DNA of 64,000 nt from Pelagibius sp964472095 (GTDB lineage Bacteria; Pseudomonadota; Alphaproteobacteria; Kiloniellales; Kiloniellaceae), in contig CAYYIV010000011.1 in the NCBI GenBank assembly GCA_964472095.1, positions 1 to 64,000 on the forward strand, written 5' to 3'. Shown piece after piece: positions 1 to 8,643 of the stretch. Below the pieces are notes generated by a model. That model searched no databases and was not told the DNA's origin. It worked only from the letters and a program-made list of their open reading frames with translations. Each line of letters begins with the position of its first letter. The first letter of the stretch is position 1. A program made the translations under genes and the position numbers.

Positions 1-479
1 TCGGCTACGCCAAGCCGGTGCCGGTCGCCTTCCACCGCCTGCGCAAGCCGCGCCGCGACATGATTTACGTGGCGGCGGCCGGCCCGATGGCCAACTTCCT
101 GTTGGCGTTCATCTCGGCGCTGCTGTTCCATCCGGCCGGGCTGCTGCCCGATCCGGCGGGGGACTGGCTGCGCCAGACCCTCTTCAACTCGATCATCCTC
201 AACCTCATCCTGGCGGTGCTGAACCTGCTGCCGCTGCCGCCGCTCGACGGCGGACGCATCGCGGTCGGCCTGCTGCCCATCAGCCTGGCGGCGCCGCTGG
301 CGCGCATGGAGCGCTACGGACTGATTCTGCTGATCGCGGCCTTCTTCCTGCTGCCCTACGCAGGGCGGGCCATTGGTGATAACCTGTCGTTCTTCGATCT
401 CGTGATTCGCCCGCCGGTCAACTGGCTGATGCCGTTCTTCACCTGGCTGGCGGGGCTGCCGGAGGGAATCCGCCTGTGA
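1..479 (+). CDS. Site-2 protease family (M50) membrane metalloprotease, C-terminal part
   Basis: The reading frame is already open at base 3 and ends at TGA 477-479, so the gene starts upstream of the window. The visible part has several hydrophobic membrane segments. It contains the second M50 signature, read as NLLPLPPLDGGR, whose Asp is the third zinc ligand of site-2 proteases. The HExxH motif must lie upstream and cannot be checked. Members of this family cut substrates within the membrane. The C-terminal region has no PDZ or CBS domain, like the short bacterial site-2 proteases. The stop is 25 bp before scpA, and these two families are commonly adjacent in alphaproteobacteria, so co-transcription is likely. 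Confidence 0.9.
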   Translation, partial: GYAKPVPVAFHRLRKPRRDMIYVAAAGPMANFLLAFISALLFHPAGLLPDPAGDWLRQTLFNSIILNLILAVLNLLPLPPLDGGRIAVGLLPISLAAPLARMERYGLILLIAAFFLLPYAGRAIGDNLSFFDLVIRPPVNWLMPFFTWLAGLPEGIRL

Positions 480-504
480 AGCGTTTTTTGGGAGGACCTG
501 CAGC

Positions 505-1308
505 GTGAGTGAGGTGGTGCCCTTCGAGGAGGGGGTGGAGGGCGCGCGCAGCGCAGTCCGCGACCGCCTGCTGCTGGAACTCGACGGCTATGCCGGCCCG
601 ATCGACGTGCTGCTGGAGCTGGCGCGCAACCAGAAGGTCGACCTCAAGCATATCCGCATCCTCGATCTTGCCGAGCAGTACCTGGAGTTCGTGCGGGAGG
701 CGCGGTCGCTGCGACTCGAGCTGGCCGCCGACTACCTCGTCATGGCGGCCTGGCTGGCCTACCTGAAATCGCGCCTGCTGCTGCCGGAGACCGGCAGCGA
801 GGAGGAGCCGAGCGGCGCCGAGATGGCCGCGGCCCTCAAGTTCCAGATGCAGCGCCTGCAGGCCATGCGCGATGCCGGCGAGAAGATCATCCTGCTGCCG
901 CAGCTCGGCAACGATGTCTTCGGGCGCGGCACGCCGGAGCGCCCGCGCACCCGCACCACCACCACCTACGAAGCGACGCTCTTCGATCTGCTGAAGGCCT
1001 ATGGCCGCCAGCGTGCCAAGGAGGGGCCGGCGCACCTGCAAATCCGCCGCACCGAGCTTGTCTCGGTCGACCAGGCGGCGACCCGGCTCGCCAGCATGCT
1101 GGGCGCCATTCCCGGCTGGCGCACGCTGGCGTCTTTCTTGCCGCCGGATTTGCGGGGCGACCCGCTGCTGCGGCGTTCGGCCCTGGCTTCGACCTTTGCG
1201 GCCAGTCTGGAAATGTGTAAGGCAGGCAAGCTGCGCATCCGTCAGGAAGCGACCTTCGGGACCATCTACCTGCGCAGCGCCGCCGAGGATCAACAGGAGC
1301 AGCTATGA
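505..1308 (+). CDS. scpA: Segregation and condensation protein A
   Basis: ScpA is the kleisin subunit that bridges the SMC heads with ScpB in the bacterial condensin. The 267-residue product has the family N-terminal region (ELDGYAGPIDVLLELARNQK, then KVDLKHIRILDLAEQYL), a charged centre and a C-terminal winged-helix segment ending near LRIRQEATFGTIYL. The start is GTG 505, placed 10 bp after GGAGG at 491-495. The stop codon overlaps the scpB start (ATGA at 1305-1308), which indicates translational coupling of the two partners. No smc gene is present in the window, which is normal because smc is usually unlinked. Length is typical for the family. Confidence 0.96.
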   Translation: MSEVVPFEEGVEGARSAVRDRLLLELDGYAGPIDVLLELARNQKVDLKHIRILDLAEQYLEFVREARSLRLELAADYLVMAAWLAYLKSRLLLPETGSEEEPSGAEMAAALKFQMQRLQAMRDAGEKIILLPQLGNDVFGRGTPERPRTRTTTTYEATLFDLLKAYGRQRAKEGPAHLQIRRTELVSVDQAATRLASMLGAIPGWRTLASFLPPDLRGDPLLRRSALASTFAASLEMCKAGKLRIRQEATFGTIYLRSAAEDQQEQL

Positions 1309-2543
1309 CCTCCGAAACCCCTGAGATCGAAATCCCCGAGGCCGAGCTTCCCGCAGCGGAGAGCACCGGGCGCGAGCCGACCGAAGGCGAAGCCGTCGCA
1401 GCCGACGCCGGGGCATCGGAGTTTTCCGAGCCTGAAGCTTCCGATGACGTCGCTTCCGATGAAGCCGAAGCAGATGCCTTCGACGAAGAAGATGTCTCCG
1501 GCGACGAGGAGACCGGCGCCTCGGACTTCGACAACCTGCGTTTGGTCGAGGCCTTGTTGTTCGCGTCCGCCGAACCGCTGGCGCCGGCACAGCTGGCCCG
1601 CTTCCTGCCGGATGACTGCGTTCTCGAGCCGCTGCTCGCCGACCTGGAAGCGCTCTACGCCAACCGCGGCGTGAACCTGGTGAAGCGTGGCGGGCGCTGG
1701 GCCTTCCGCACCGCCGAGGATCTCGCCCCGCGCATGGAGCTGGAGAACAAGGTGGTGCGCAAGCTGTCGCGCGTCGCCCTGGAGACCCTGGCGGTGATCG
1801 CCTACCACCAGCCGGTGACCCGGGCGGAGATCGAGGAGATCCGCGGTGTCGCCCTGTCGAAGGGCACCCTCGACGCGCTACTGGAGATCGGCTGGATCCG
1901 ACCCAAGGGCCGGCGCAAGACGCCGGGCCGGCCGGTCACCTGGGGCACCTCCGATGCCTTCCTCGATCACTTCGGCCTGGAATCCACCGATGCCCTGCCG
2001 GGCGTCGAGGAGCTGAAGGCCGCCGGCCTGCTCGACGCGCGTCCGGCGCTGACCGCCCTCGGCGACCGCGGCCTGCTGCCGGCCGCCGGCGACGTGATGC
2101 CGGAAGCGGCCGACGATGAGGACGACGACGACAGCGAGCTGATCGACGGTAGCGAACGCGAGCTGCTGGAAGAGACCTTCGGCGAGAACCTGCTGCCGCA
2201 GGAGGTCGACCTTGCGGCCTCCGGCGGGGCGGTTGATGTCGGCATGGGATCTGCCGCAGCGTCTGAGGACGACGACGAAGCCCGGGCTGACGACGCGGAG
2301 GAGGCCGAAGCCGAGATGTCCGGCGGTGCCGGCGATGCGGAGGATTTCGAGGAGGACGCTGACTTCGACGCTGACGAAGACCTCGAGGATGCGCTGGACG
2401 TCGCGGCGGAAGCCGCCGCGGACGACGATGACGATGACCAGGACGACGATGAGGACGACGACCCGGACGAGGACCAGGACGAGGATCCGGGCCAGTCCGA
2501 GGACGATGCCGCCCGGCATCACCGCCAGCGCAGCGCCGGCTGA
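1305..2543 (+). CDS. scpB: Segregation and condensation protein B with long acidic extensions
   Basis: ScpB pairs with ScpA to regulate SMC-head ATPase activity. The recognisable core is about residues 76-245: it opens with NLRLVEALLFASAEPL, contains LETLAVIAYHQPVTRAEIE and the family stretch GRRKTPGRPVTWGTSDAFL. Typical ScpB proteins are about 200 residues long, but this product has 412. Residues 1-75 are rich in Glu and Asp. Residues 265-412 are a low-complexity acidic tail with runs of Asp that ends DDAARHHRQRSAG. No extra domain is recognisable in either extension. The gene is coupled to scpA by an ATGA overlap. The core assignment is secure; the function of the tails is unknown. Confidence 0.94.
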   Translation: MTSETPEIEIPEAELPAAESTGREPTEGEAVAADAGASEFSEPEASDDVASDEAEADAFDEEDVSGDEETGASDFDNLRLVEALLFASAEPLAPAQLARFLPDDCVLEPLLADLEALYANRGVNLVKRGGRWAFRTAEDLAPRMELENKVVRKLSRVALETLAVIAYHQPVTRAEIEEIRGVALSKGTLDALLEIGWIRPKGRRKTPGRPVTWGTSDAFLDHFGLESTDALPGVEELKAAGLLDARPALTALGDRGLLPAAGDVMPEAADDEDDDDSELIDGSERELLEETFGENLLPQEVDLAASGGAVDVGMGSAAASEDDDEARADDAEEAEAEMSGGAGDAEDFEEDADFDADEDLEDALDVAAEAAADDDDDDQDDDEDDDPDEDQDEDPGQSEDDAARHHRQRSAG

Positions 2544-2581
2544 GCCGGGCGCCGGCCGACCGACGAAGATCGCCGCCAGCC

Positions 2582-3661
2582 ATGCCCGCGCTCTCTCTGG
2601 AGCATGTTAGCCATGCCTTCGGCGATATCCTGGCCGTCGATGACCTCGACCTCACCCTGGAGCGCGGCGAAGTGGTCTGCCTGTTGGGGCCTTCCGGCTG
2701 CGGCAAGACCACGGCCCTCAGGGTGGCAGCCGGGCTTGAGCCGCTGCAGCAGGGCCGGGTGCTGGTCGACGGCGAGGTGGTGGCCGGCGAGGGTCGCGAG
2801 CGGCCGCCGGAAGACCGCTCCGTCGGCCTCGTGTTCCAGGACTACGCCCTGTTTCCGCACCTCACCATCGCCGACAACGTGGCCTTCGGACTGCGCCGCC
2901 TGGGGGCGGCCGAGCGGCGGGCGCGGGTCGACGAGGCGCTGGAGCTGGTCGGCATGGCGGCATCTGCCGCGGCCTATCCCCACATGCTCTCCGGTGGCCA
3001 GCAGCAGCGCGTCGCACTCGCCCGCGCGCTGGCGCCGCAGCCGCGCGTGATGCTGCTGGACGAGCCCTTCTCCAACCTGGATGCCCGCCTGCGCCAGCAG
3101 GTGCGTGACGATACCTTGCACGTGCTGAAGCGCAGCAACACCACCACGCTGATGGTGACCCATGACCCTGAGGAGGCCATGTTCATGGCCGACCGGATCG
3201 CCCTGATGCGGGAGGGGCGCATCGTGCAGCTCGGCACGCCGGCCAACCTCTACTATCAGCCCAGCGACGCCTTCGTTGCCTCATTCTTCGGCGAAATCAA
3301 CTATTTGGAAGGCGTTGTTGAAGCAGGCGAGGTGGCCACGCCTTTCGGAACGGTGGGCGCCGATGGCCGTGCCGAGGGCAGTCTGGTGCAGGTGCTGATC
3401 CGCCCGGAAGCCTTGCACCTGAGCCCGGTGGAGGACGGCTGCCCGCTGCCGCCGCACAGTGTCGCGGTGCTGGCGGCGCGCCTGATGGGCCGAACCTCCC
3501 TGGTTCACCTGCGAAGCCTGGAACTTCCCGAGGGCGCACCCCATTTCCATGCCAGGGTGCCGGGTCGGTTCCTGCCGCCGGAGAACCAGCTTCTGGCTGT
3601 CGCGCTCGATCGCGCTCAAGCCTTTGTTTTTCCGCGCGAGCAGGCCTCATCCGACGGTTAA
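2582..3661 (+). CDS. ABC transporter ATP-binding protein, FbpC/PotA-like, without permease partner
   Basis: The 359-residue product is an importer-type ATPase. Walker A is GPSGCGKTT (about residues 36-44), the Q-loop is FQDYALFPH, the signature is LSGGQQQR, and Walker B is VMLLDEPFSNLDARLR followed by the switch His in VTHDPEEAM. The C-terminal ~120 residues look like a TOBE domain, as in ferric iron or polyamine importers. The start is ATG 2582. No permease or binding protein lies next to it; the flanking genes are scpB and tatA. It may serve a transporter encoded elsewhere. The substrate cannot be read from the sequence, so no symbol is given. Confidence 0.88.
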   Translation: MPALSLEHVSHAFGDILAVDDLDLTLERGEVVCLLGPSGCGKTTALRVAAGLEPLQQGRVLVDGEVVAGEGRERPPEDRSVGLVFQDYALFPHLTIADNVAFGLRRLGAAERRARVDEALELVGMAASAAAYPHMLSGGQQQRVALARALAPQPRVMLLDEPFSNLDARLRQQVRDDTLHVLKRSNTTTLMVTHDPEEAMFMADRIALMREGRIVQLGTPANLYYQPSDAFVASFFGEINYLEGVVEAGEVATPFGTVGADGRAEGSLVQVLIRPEALHLSPVEDGCPLPPHSVAVLAARLMGRTSLVHLRSLELPEGAPHFHARVPGRFLPPENQLLAVALDRAQAFVFPREQASSDG

Positions 3662-3679
3662 CCCTATCGCGCTGGAGCG

Positions 3680-3708
3680 TTGCGGCGGCGGGGCCTTTTT
3701 GCGATAGT
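3680..3708 (+). promoter_or_regulatory. Candidate sigma-70-type promoter of tatABC
   Basis: TTGCGG at 3680-3685 and GATAGT at 3703-3708 are separated by 17 bp and lie 45 bp before the tatA start. The -10 element followed by CCGCC resembles the yajC element (TATAGT then CCGCC) in this window. This is a visual match only. Confidence 0.45.
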
Positions 3709-3752
3709 CCGCCCCAAGAGGCGATCACGACAAATGTGAGGGAGATCCCGGA

Positions 3753-4001
3753 ATGGGAACCTTTAGTATCTGGCACTGGCTCATCGTGCTGGCGGTTGTA
3801 CTTGTTTTGTTCGGCGGCGGCGGCAAGATTCCGAAGCTGATGCGCGACATGGGACAGGGCATCAACGCCTTCAAGAAGGGTCTGAAGGAAGACGGAAAGA
3901 AGAAGGAAGAGGATGCCGGCGACGGTCACAAGGTCATCGACCAGGACAGCGTCGCGATGTCGTCTTCCACCGAAAAGAAGGACAAGGCGGCCAACGGCTG
4001 A
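3753..4001 (+). CDS. tatA: Sec-independent translocase subunit TatA
   Basis: TatA oligomerises to form the pathway for folded proteins with twin-arginine signals. The 82-residue protein has the expected plan: a short N-terminus (MGTFSIWHW), one membrane helix (about residues 7-21), the hinge FGGGGKIPKL, an amphipathic helix (MRDMGQGINAFKKGLKED) and a charged disordered tail. An AGGGA-like site (GTGAGGGAG, ending 3 to 5 bases before the ATG) precedes the start at 3753. It is followed by tatB and tatC in the same orientation. A Tat-type substrate is encoded at 29574-30719. Confidence 0.97.
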   Translation: MGTFSIWHWLIVLAVVLVLFGGGGKIPKLMRDMGQGINAFKKGLKEDGKKKEEDAGDGHKVIDQDSVAMSSSTEKKDKAANG

Positions 4002-4051
4002 GGCGGTGCCGGTTGCGCCTGCTCGCTTCCACCTGCCGATGATGGGCGGCC

Positions 4052-4552
4052 ATGTTTGATATCGGTTGGTCCGAAATGGCGGTCATCGCGCTTATTGCGC
4101 TGATCGTGATCGGGCCGAAAGATCTTCCCAGGGCGATGAAGACCGCTGCGCAGTGGATGCGCAAGGCGCGTTCCCTCACGCGTGAATTTCAGTCCGGGAT
4201 CGACGACATTGTCCGCGAGGCGGAGTTGGAAGACGCCCGCAAGGCGCTGGACGCGACCCGGGGCGGCAACCTCCGGCGCACGATCTCCAATGCCATCGAT
4301 CCGGACGACGAACTCGCCAGCGAGGTGAGGGACGTCGAGCGCGAAGCCCGCCGAGAAGGCGACGCCGCCAAGCCGGCCCCGGCGGGCGAGGGCAAGGACA
4401 GCAATGCCGACCGCGTCGCCGCCAAGATGGTGACCCAGCCGGCCAGCGTGGCGCCGGCCCATTCGCTGCCGAAGCCTGCCGAAGCGCCCGTTGCCGCAGG
4501 CGGGACGGCGGATGAAAAGCCGGCCAGCGAGGACTCGAAGCAGTCCGCATGA
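4052..4552 (+). CDS. tatB: Sec-independent translocase subunit TatB
   Basis: TatB works with TatC as the receptor for twin-arginine signal peptides. The 166-residue protein starts MFDIGWSEMAVIALIAL, with the conserved Glu at residue 8 of the membrane helix, then the hinge VIGPKDLP and an amphipathic helix of about 60 residues. The C-terminal half is rich in Ala, Pro and charged residues and appears disordered, as usual for TatB. The stop overlaps the tatC start in an ATGA at 4549-4552, so TatB and TatC synthesis is probably coupled. Confidence 0.96.
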   Translation: MFDIGWSEMAVIALIALIVIGPKDLPRAMKTAAQWMRKARSLTREFQSGIDDIVREAELEDARKALDATRGGNLRRTISNAIDPDDELASEVRDVEREARREGDAAKPAPAGEGKDSNADRVAAKMVTQPASVAPAHSLPKPAEAPVAAGGTADEKPASEDSKQSA

Positions 4553-5436
4553 CCACGGTGACCGACGCTCCCGAAGACAAGAAGATGCCGCTGCTCGATC
4601 ACCTGATCGAGCTGCGCCAGCGCCTGCTCTATTCAGTGATCGCGCTGCTGGTGGTTTTCCTCGTCTGCTTCTACTTCGCGCAGCCGATCTTCGGTTATCT
4701 GGCGCAGCCGCTGGCCGATGTGATGCTGGAGCACGGCATCGCCGAGCACCAGCGGCGGCTGATCTTCACGGCGCTGACGGAGGTCTTCTTCACCTATGTG
4801 AAGGTGGCCTTCTTCGCCGCCGCCTTCATCTGTTTCCCGGTCTTCCTGACCCAGCTCTGGCTCTTCGTGGCGCCGGGGCTCTACCGGCACGAGAAGTCGG
4901 CGCTGGCGCCTTTCCTGGTCGCCACGCCTTTCCTGTTCTTCACCGGCGGCGCGCTGGTCTACTACGTCATCTTCCCCTTCGCCGCGACCTTCTTCATCGG
5001 CTTCGAGGTGCCCGGGGGCGAGAACAGCCTGCCGATCCAGCTCGAGCCGAAGGTCAACGAGTACCTCTCCCTGCTGATGCAGCTGATCTTCGCCTTCGGC
5101 CTGTGCTTCCAGCTGCCGGTAGTGATGACCCTTTTGGCGCGGGTCGGCCTCGCCACCTCCAAGGGCATGGCCGCCAAGCGCAAGTACGCCATCGTCGGCG
5201 TCTTCATCGTGGCGGCGATCTTTACGCCGCCCGACCCGCTGAGCCAGATCAGCCTCGCGGTGCCCATCATCATCCTCTACGAGATATCGATCATCATGGC
5301 GAAGATGGTCGAGAAGAAGCGCGCCAAGCGTGAGGCGGAGGACGACTTCAACCTCGATGGCGAAGACGACTTCGACGACGAGGACGACGACGGCGGCACG
5401 CCCGCCGGTGGTGGAACCTCCCCGGTCAAAACCTGA
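4549..5436 (+). CDS. tatC: Sec-independent translocase subunit TatC
   Basis: TatC is the six-helix membrane core that binds the twin-arginine motif. The N-terminus has the signature KKMPLLDHLIELRQRLL, with the conserved HLxELRxR pattern. Several strong membrane segments follow, and one loop contains FVAPGLYRHEKSALAPF, which is typical of the family. The C-terminus, after the last helix (about residue 255), carries an acidic tail rich in Asp that ends PAGGGTSPVKT. At 295 residues it is longer than enterobacterial TatC (about 258) because of this tail. Confidence 0.97.
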   Translation: MTTVTDAPEDKKMPLLDHLIELRQRLLYSVIALLVVFLVCFYFAQPIFGYLAQPLADVMLEHGIAEHQRRLIFTALTEVFFTYVKVAFFAAAFICFPVFLTQLWLFVAPGLYRHEKSALAPFLVATPFLFFTGGALVYYVIFPFAATFFIGFEVPGGENSLPIQLEPKVNEYLSLLMQLIFAFGLCFQLPVVMTLLARVGLATSKGMAAKRKYAIVGVFIVAAIFTPPDPLSQISLAVPIIILYEISIIMAKMVEKKRAKREAEDDFNLDGEDDFDDEDDDGGTPAGGGTSPVKT

Positions 5437-5916
5437 ATCCCCGGCAAGACCTGAATCAAGATCTTCCTCGCCGCCCTGGTGTCGCAGCAGGCCTTCGACC
5501 CTGCTTCGATCGAAGATCTCACCTTTTCAGGGCCTTCGGCGGATACTCTCATGTCCTTCATGATCGCTTCCGGTGACATCGATTTCGACATCGGGCTGAT
5601 CCGCGGGGTCTTCCTGGGCGCAGCCCCGGCGGTCCGGCTGGCGCTCCCCCACACGTGGGTCGGCGCGGTGGCGACCGACACCCTGGTCGACCGGCCGGCG
5701 GCCGGGGCCGAACTTCAGAGATCACTTTAGCTCTGCCGATATTTGCGAATCGCGAGAGCCGTTTCGCCAGAGGCCTTGGTCCGGACCGTGAAGCTAAGCC
5801 ACGGATTCCTGGGGCAAATCTTGGGCGAATCGGGCGAGTCGGACATGGACAGGGGCGCCGCTGGGGCCTTATAAGTGGCCCGATTCGCCTGTAACAAATC
5901 CGAGTCGCGTGCCGCT
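5437..5916 (+). other. 480 bp gap between tatC and serS
   Basis: I see no convincing gene here. An open frame at 5479-5730 (GTG start, 83 codons) and one on the other strand at 5277-5681 are both unrecognisable, and neither has a clear ribosome binding site. A short direct repeat, AACCTGAATC and GACCTGAATC, lies at 5430-5457. A TATAAG at 5870-5875 could be a -10 box for serS, but no good -35 lies at the right distance. Confidence 0.4.
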
Positions 5917-7197
5917 ATGTTCGACATCCGCTGGATCCGGGAGGAGCCCGAGGCCTTCGACGCCGCGATGAAGCGCCGCGGCGTCGCGCCGCTGTCGGCC
6001 GCCATCCTCGACCTCGACGCCCGGCGCCGCGAGGCGCAGACCGCCCTGCAGTCCATGCAGACCCGGCGCAACGAGGCCTCCAAGGCGATCGGCGAGGCCA
6101 AGCGCAAGGGCGAGGACGCGGCGGCGCTGATGACCGAGGTCGCGGGCCTCAAGGACCAGATGGCCGCGGCCGAGGAGGGCGAGCGTCTGCTGGGCGACGA
6201 GTTGCAGGAGCTGCTGAGCGGCCTTCCGAACGCGCCGCTGCCGGATGTTCCCGAGGGGCCCGACGAGACCACCAACGTCCTGCTGCGCAGCCACCTGGAG
6301 CCGCGCCGCTTCAACTTCAAGCCCAAGGAGCACTTCGAGCTCGGCGAAGCGCTCAGCCTGCTCGACTTCGAGGCGGCGGCGAAGCTTTCCGGCGCGCGCT
6401 TCGCGGTGATGCGCGGCAAGCTCGCCCGCCTGCACCGCGCGCTGGCCCAGTTCATGCTCGACCTGCACACCACCGAGCACGGCTACACCGAGGTGGCGCC
6501 CCCCTTTCTGGTGCGCGACGAGGTGCTCTACGGCACCGGCCAGCTGCCGAAGTTCGCCGAAGACCTGTTCAGGACCACGCACGGCCTCTGGCTGATTCCC
6601 ACCGCCGAGGTGCCGCTGACCAACCTGGTGGCCGACGAGATCGTCGCCGCCGAGGCGCTGCCCCTGCGCTTCACCGCCCTGACGCCCTGCTTCCGTTCGG
6701 AGGCCGGCTCGGCGGGGCGCGATACCCGCGGCATGTTGCGCCAGCATCAGTTCGAGAAGGTCGAGCTGGTCTCGATCACCACCCCGGAGCACTCGGCCGA
6801 GGAGCTGGAGCGCATGGTCGGCTGCGCCGAGACGGTGCTGCAGCGTCTCGATCTGCCGTATCGCACCATGGTGCTGTCGACCGGCGACATGGGCTTCGCC
6901 GCGGCCAAGACCTATGACGTCGAAGTCTGGCTGCCCGGCCAGGACGCCTACCGTGAGATCTCGAGCTGCTCCAACTGCGGCGACTTCCAGGCGCGCCGCA
7001 TGAAAGGGCGCTTCCGTCCCGCCGGGGACGAGAAGGGCACCCGCTTCGTACATACGCTGAACGGCTCCGGCGTTGCGGTCGGGCGCTGCCTCATCGCCGT
7101 CATGGAGAACTGCCAGCAGGCCGACGGCAGCATCGCAGTGCCCGAAGTGCTGCGCCCCTACATGGGCGGGCTGGAGGTCATCGCTGCCGATGGTTAG
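5917..7197 (+). CDS. serS: Serine--tRNA ligase
   Basis: SerRS is a class II synthetase that charges tRNA-Ser. The start is taken as ATG 5917 because the protein then begins MFDIRWIREEPEAFDAAM, the normal N-terminus. An in-frame GTG at 5875 would add 14 atypical residues. The first ~110 residues form the coiled-coil arm that binds the long variable arm of tRNA-Ser. Motif 2 is seen as CFRSEAGSAGRDTRGMLRQH and motif 3 as GVAVGRCLIAVMENCQ. Length is 426 residues, normal for the family. The stop overlaps the surE start by 8 bp, which joins it to the surE-pcm-nlpD run. Confidence 0.97.
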   Translation: MFDIRWIREEPEAFDAAMKRRGVAPLSAAILDLDARRREAQTALQSMQTRRNEASKAIGEAKRKGEDAAALMTEVAGLKDQMAAAEEGERLLGDELQELLSGLPNAPLPDVPEGPDETTNVLLRSHLEPRRFNFKPKEHFELGEALSLLDFEAAAKLSGARFAVMRGKLARLHRALAQFMLDLHTTEHGYTEVAPPFLVRDEVLYGTGQLPKFAEDLFRTTHGLWLIPTAEVPLTNLVADEIVAAEALPLRFTALTPCFRSEAGSAGRDTRGMLRQHQFEKVELVSITTPEHSAEELERMVGCAETVLQRLDLPYRTMVLSTGDMGFAAAKTYDVEVWLPGQDAYREISSCSNCGDFQARRMKGRFRPAGDEKGTRFVHTLNGSGVAVGRCLIAVMENCQQADGSIAVPEVLRPYMGGLEVIAADG

Positions 7198-7972
7198 GAA
7201 GCCGCTCAACCTCAAGAAGGCGCGCGTGCTGGTCACCAACGACGACGGCATCCACGCGCCTGGCCTGAGGATACTGGAGAAGCTGGCCAAGACCATCAGC
7301 GACGACGTCTGGGTGGTGGCGCCGGAGGTCGAGCAGTCGGCCACCAGCCACTCCCTGACCCTGCGCCGCCCGCTGCGCCAGCGCCGGCTCGGCCCCAAGC
7401 GCTTCTCCGTCGACGGCACGCCGACCGACTGCGTGCTGATCGCCCATCACCAGATCATGGCGGAGTTTCCGCCGGACCTCGTGCTGTCGGGCATCAACGA
7501 CGGCGGCAACCTGGGTGAGGACGTCACCTATTCGGGGACTGTCGCGGCCACCATGGAGGCGGCGCTGCTGGGCATCCGCGCCATCGCCTTCAGTCAGCAG
7601 CGCCAGGCCGACGGCTCCGTACGCTGGAAGGTGGCCGAGCAGTTCCTGCCGGACATCGTGCGGCGCGTCGCCGCGATCGAGTGGACCAAGGACCTGCTGG
7701 TCAACGTGAACTTTCCGGCAGTGCCGACGGAGGACGTGACCGGCATCTTCGTCTGCCGCCAGGGCCGCCGCGACCAGGGCACCACAGTGACCGAGGGCGA
7801 GGACCCCTCCGGCCGCCGCTTCGTATGGATCGGCGGCTACCAGGTCGATGACTCCTCTGACACCGATACCGACCTGGCGGTGACGGCCAAGGGCGGCATC
7901 GCGGTCACGCCGCTGCATCTCGATCTCACGCACCGCGAGACCATGAAGCGGATGCGGGGAGTGTTCGACTGA
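7190..7972 (+). CDS. surE: 5'/3'-nucleotidase SurE
   Basis: SurE is a metal-dependent nucleoside monophosphate phosphatase linked to stationary-phase survival. The start is ATG 7190, inside the serS stop region, giving 260 residues. The metal-binding pair of the family is seen as VTNDDGIHAPGL near residue 15, and SGINDGGNLGEDVTYSGTV carries the conserved Asn and Ser/Thr active-site residues. The stop overlaps the pcm start (ATG at 7972). The order surE-pcm-nlpD matches that of enterobacteria, where rpoS follows; no rpoS follows here. Confidence 0.96.
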   Translation: MVRKPLNLKKARVLVTNDDGIHAPGLRILEKLAKTISDDVWVVAPEVEQSATSHSLTLRRPLRQRRLGPKRFSVDGTPTDCVLIAHHQIMAEFPPDLVLSGINDGGNLGEDVTYSGTVAATMEAALLGIRAIAFSQQRQADGSVRWKVAEQFLPDIVRRVAAIEWTKDLLVNVNFPAVPTEDVTGIFVCRQGRRDQGTTVTEGEDPSGRRFVWIGGYQVDDSSDTDTDLAVTAKGGIAVTPLHLDLTHRETMKRMRGVFD

Positions 7973-8643
7973 TGGTGGCTTCGCGCAAGATCCGTCTGAT
8001 CATGGAGCTGCGCCGCGGAGGGATCGCGGACACCGAAGTTCTCTCCGCCATCGAGCGCATCCCCCGCGACGTCTTCACACCGGAGTCCTTCCGGCATCAG
8101 GCCTATGAGAACATGGCGATCCCGATCGGCCAGGGGCAGACCCTCAGCCAGCCGCAGGTGGTCGCGCTGATGACCCAGGCCCTGCGCGCCAGCCGGCGCA
8201 CCAAGGTCCTGGAGGTCGGCACCGGCTCCGGCTATCAGGCCGCGGTGCTGTCGCGCATCTGCCGCCGGGTCTACACCATAGAGCGCTTCAAGGAGCTGCT
8301 GCAGACCGCCGAGGCGCGCTTTGCCCAGCTGCGGCTGCACAACATCACTGCCCGCCACGGCGACGGCTGGAAGGGCTGGCGCGAGCAGGCGCCTTTCGAC
8401 CGCATCATCGTGACCGCGGCGGCCACCAGCGTGCCCGGCGCCCTGGTGGATCAGCTTGCCGAGGGCGGGCTGATGGTGCTGCCGGTGGGCCCGACGTCGC
8501 GCGACCAGGCGCTGCTGCGCCTGACCCGCACCCCCGAGGGCATTGTCGAGGAGCACTTGAGCGAAGTGCGCTTCGTCCCCCTGGTGGCGGGCATCCCGAG
8601 CGATCAAGCCAATCTCATCCAGCGCAGCGGAGACGTCGCATGA
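7972..8643 (+). CDS. pcm: Protein-L-isoaspartate O-methyltransferase
   Basis: Pcm uses S-adenosylmethionine to repair isoaspartyl damage in ageing proteins. The 223-residue product shows the SAM-binding motif I as VLEVGTGSGYQAAVLS (about residues 76-91). The N-terminal region with IPRDVFTPE and the conserved IGQGQTLSQPQVVALM stretch are characteristic of the family. FDRIIVTAAATSVPGALVDQ is the later conserved block. It overlaps surE upstream, and its stop overlaps the nlpD-like start by 4 bp (8640-8643), so the three genes form one translational unit. Confidence 0.97.
   Translation: MVASRKIRLIMELRRGGIADTEVLSAIERIPRDVFTPESFRHQAYENMAIPIGQGQTLSQPQVVALMTQALRASRRTKVLEVGTGSGYQAAVLSRICRRVYTIERFKELLQTAEARFAQLRLHNITARHGDGWKGWREQAPFDRIIVTAAATSVPGALVDQLAEGGLMVLPVGPTSRDQALLRLTRTPEGIVEEHLSEVRFVPLVAGIPSDQANLIQRSGDVA

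Noticed and set aside
5479..5730. Open frame of 83 codons between tatC and serS
   Set aside because: GTG start without a good ribosome binding site, no recognisable family, and an equally open frame on the other strand.
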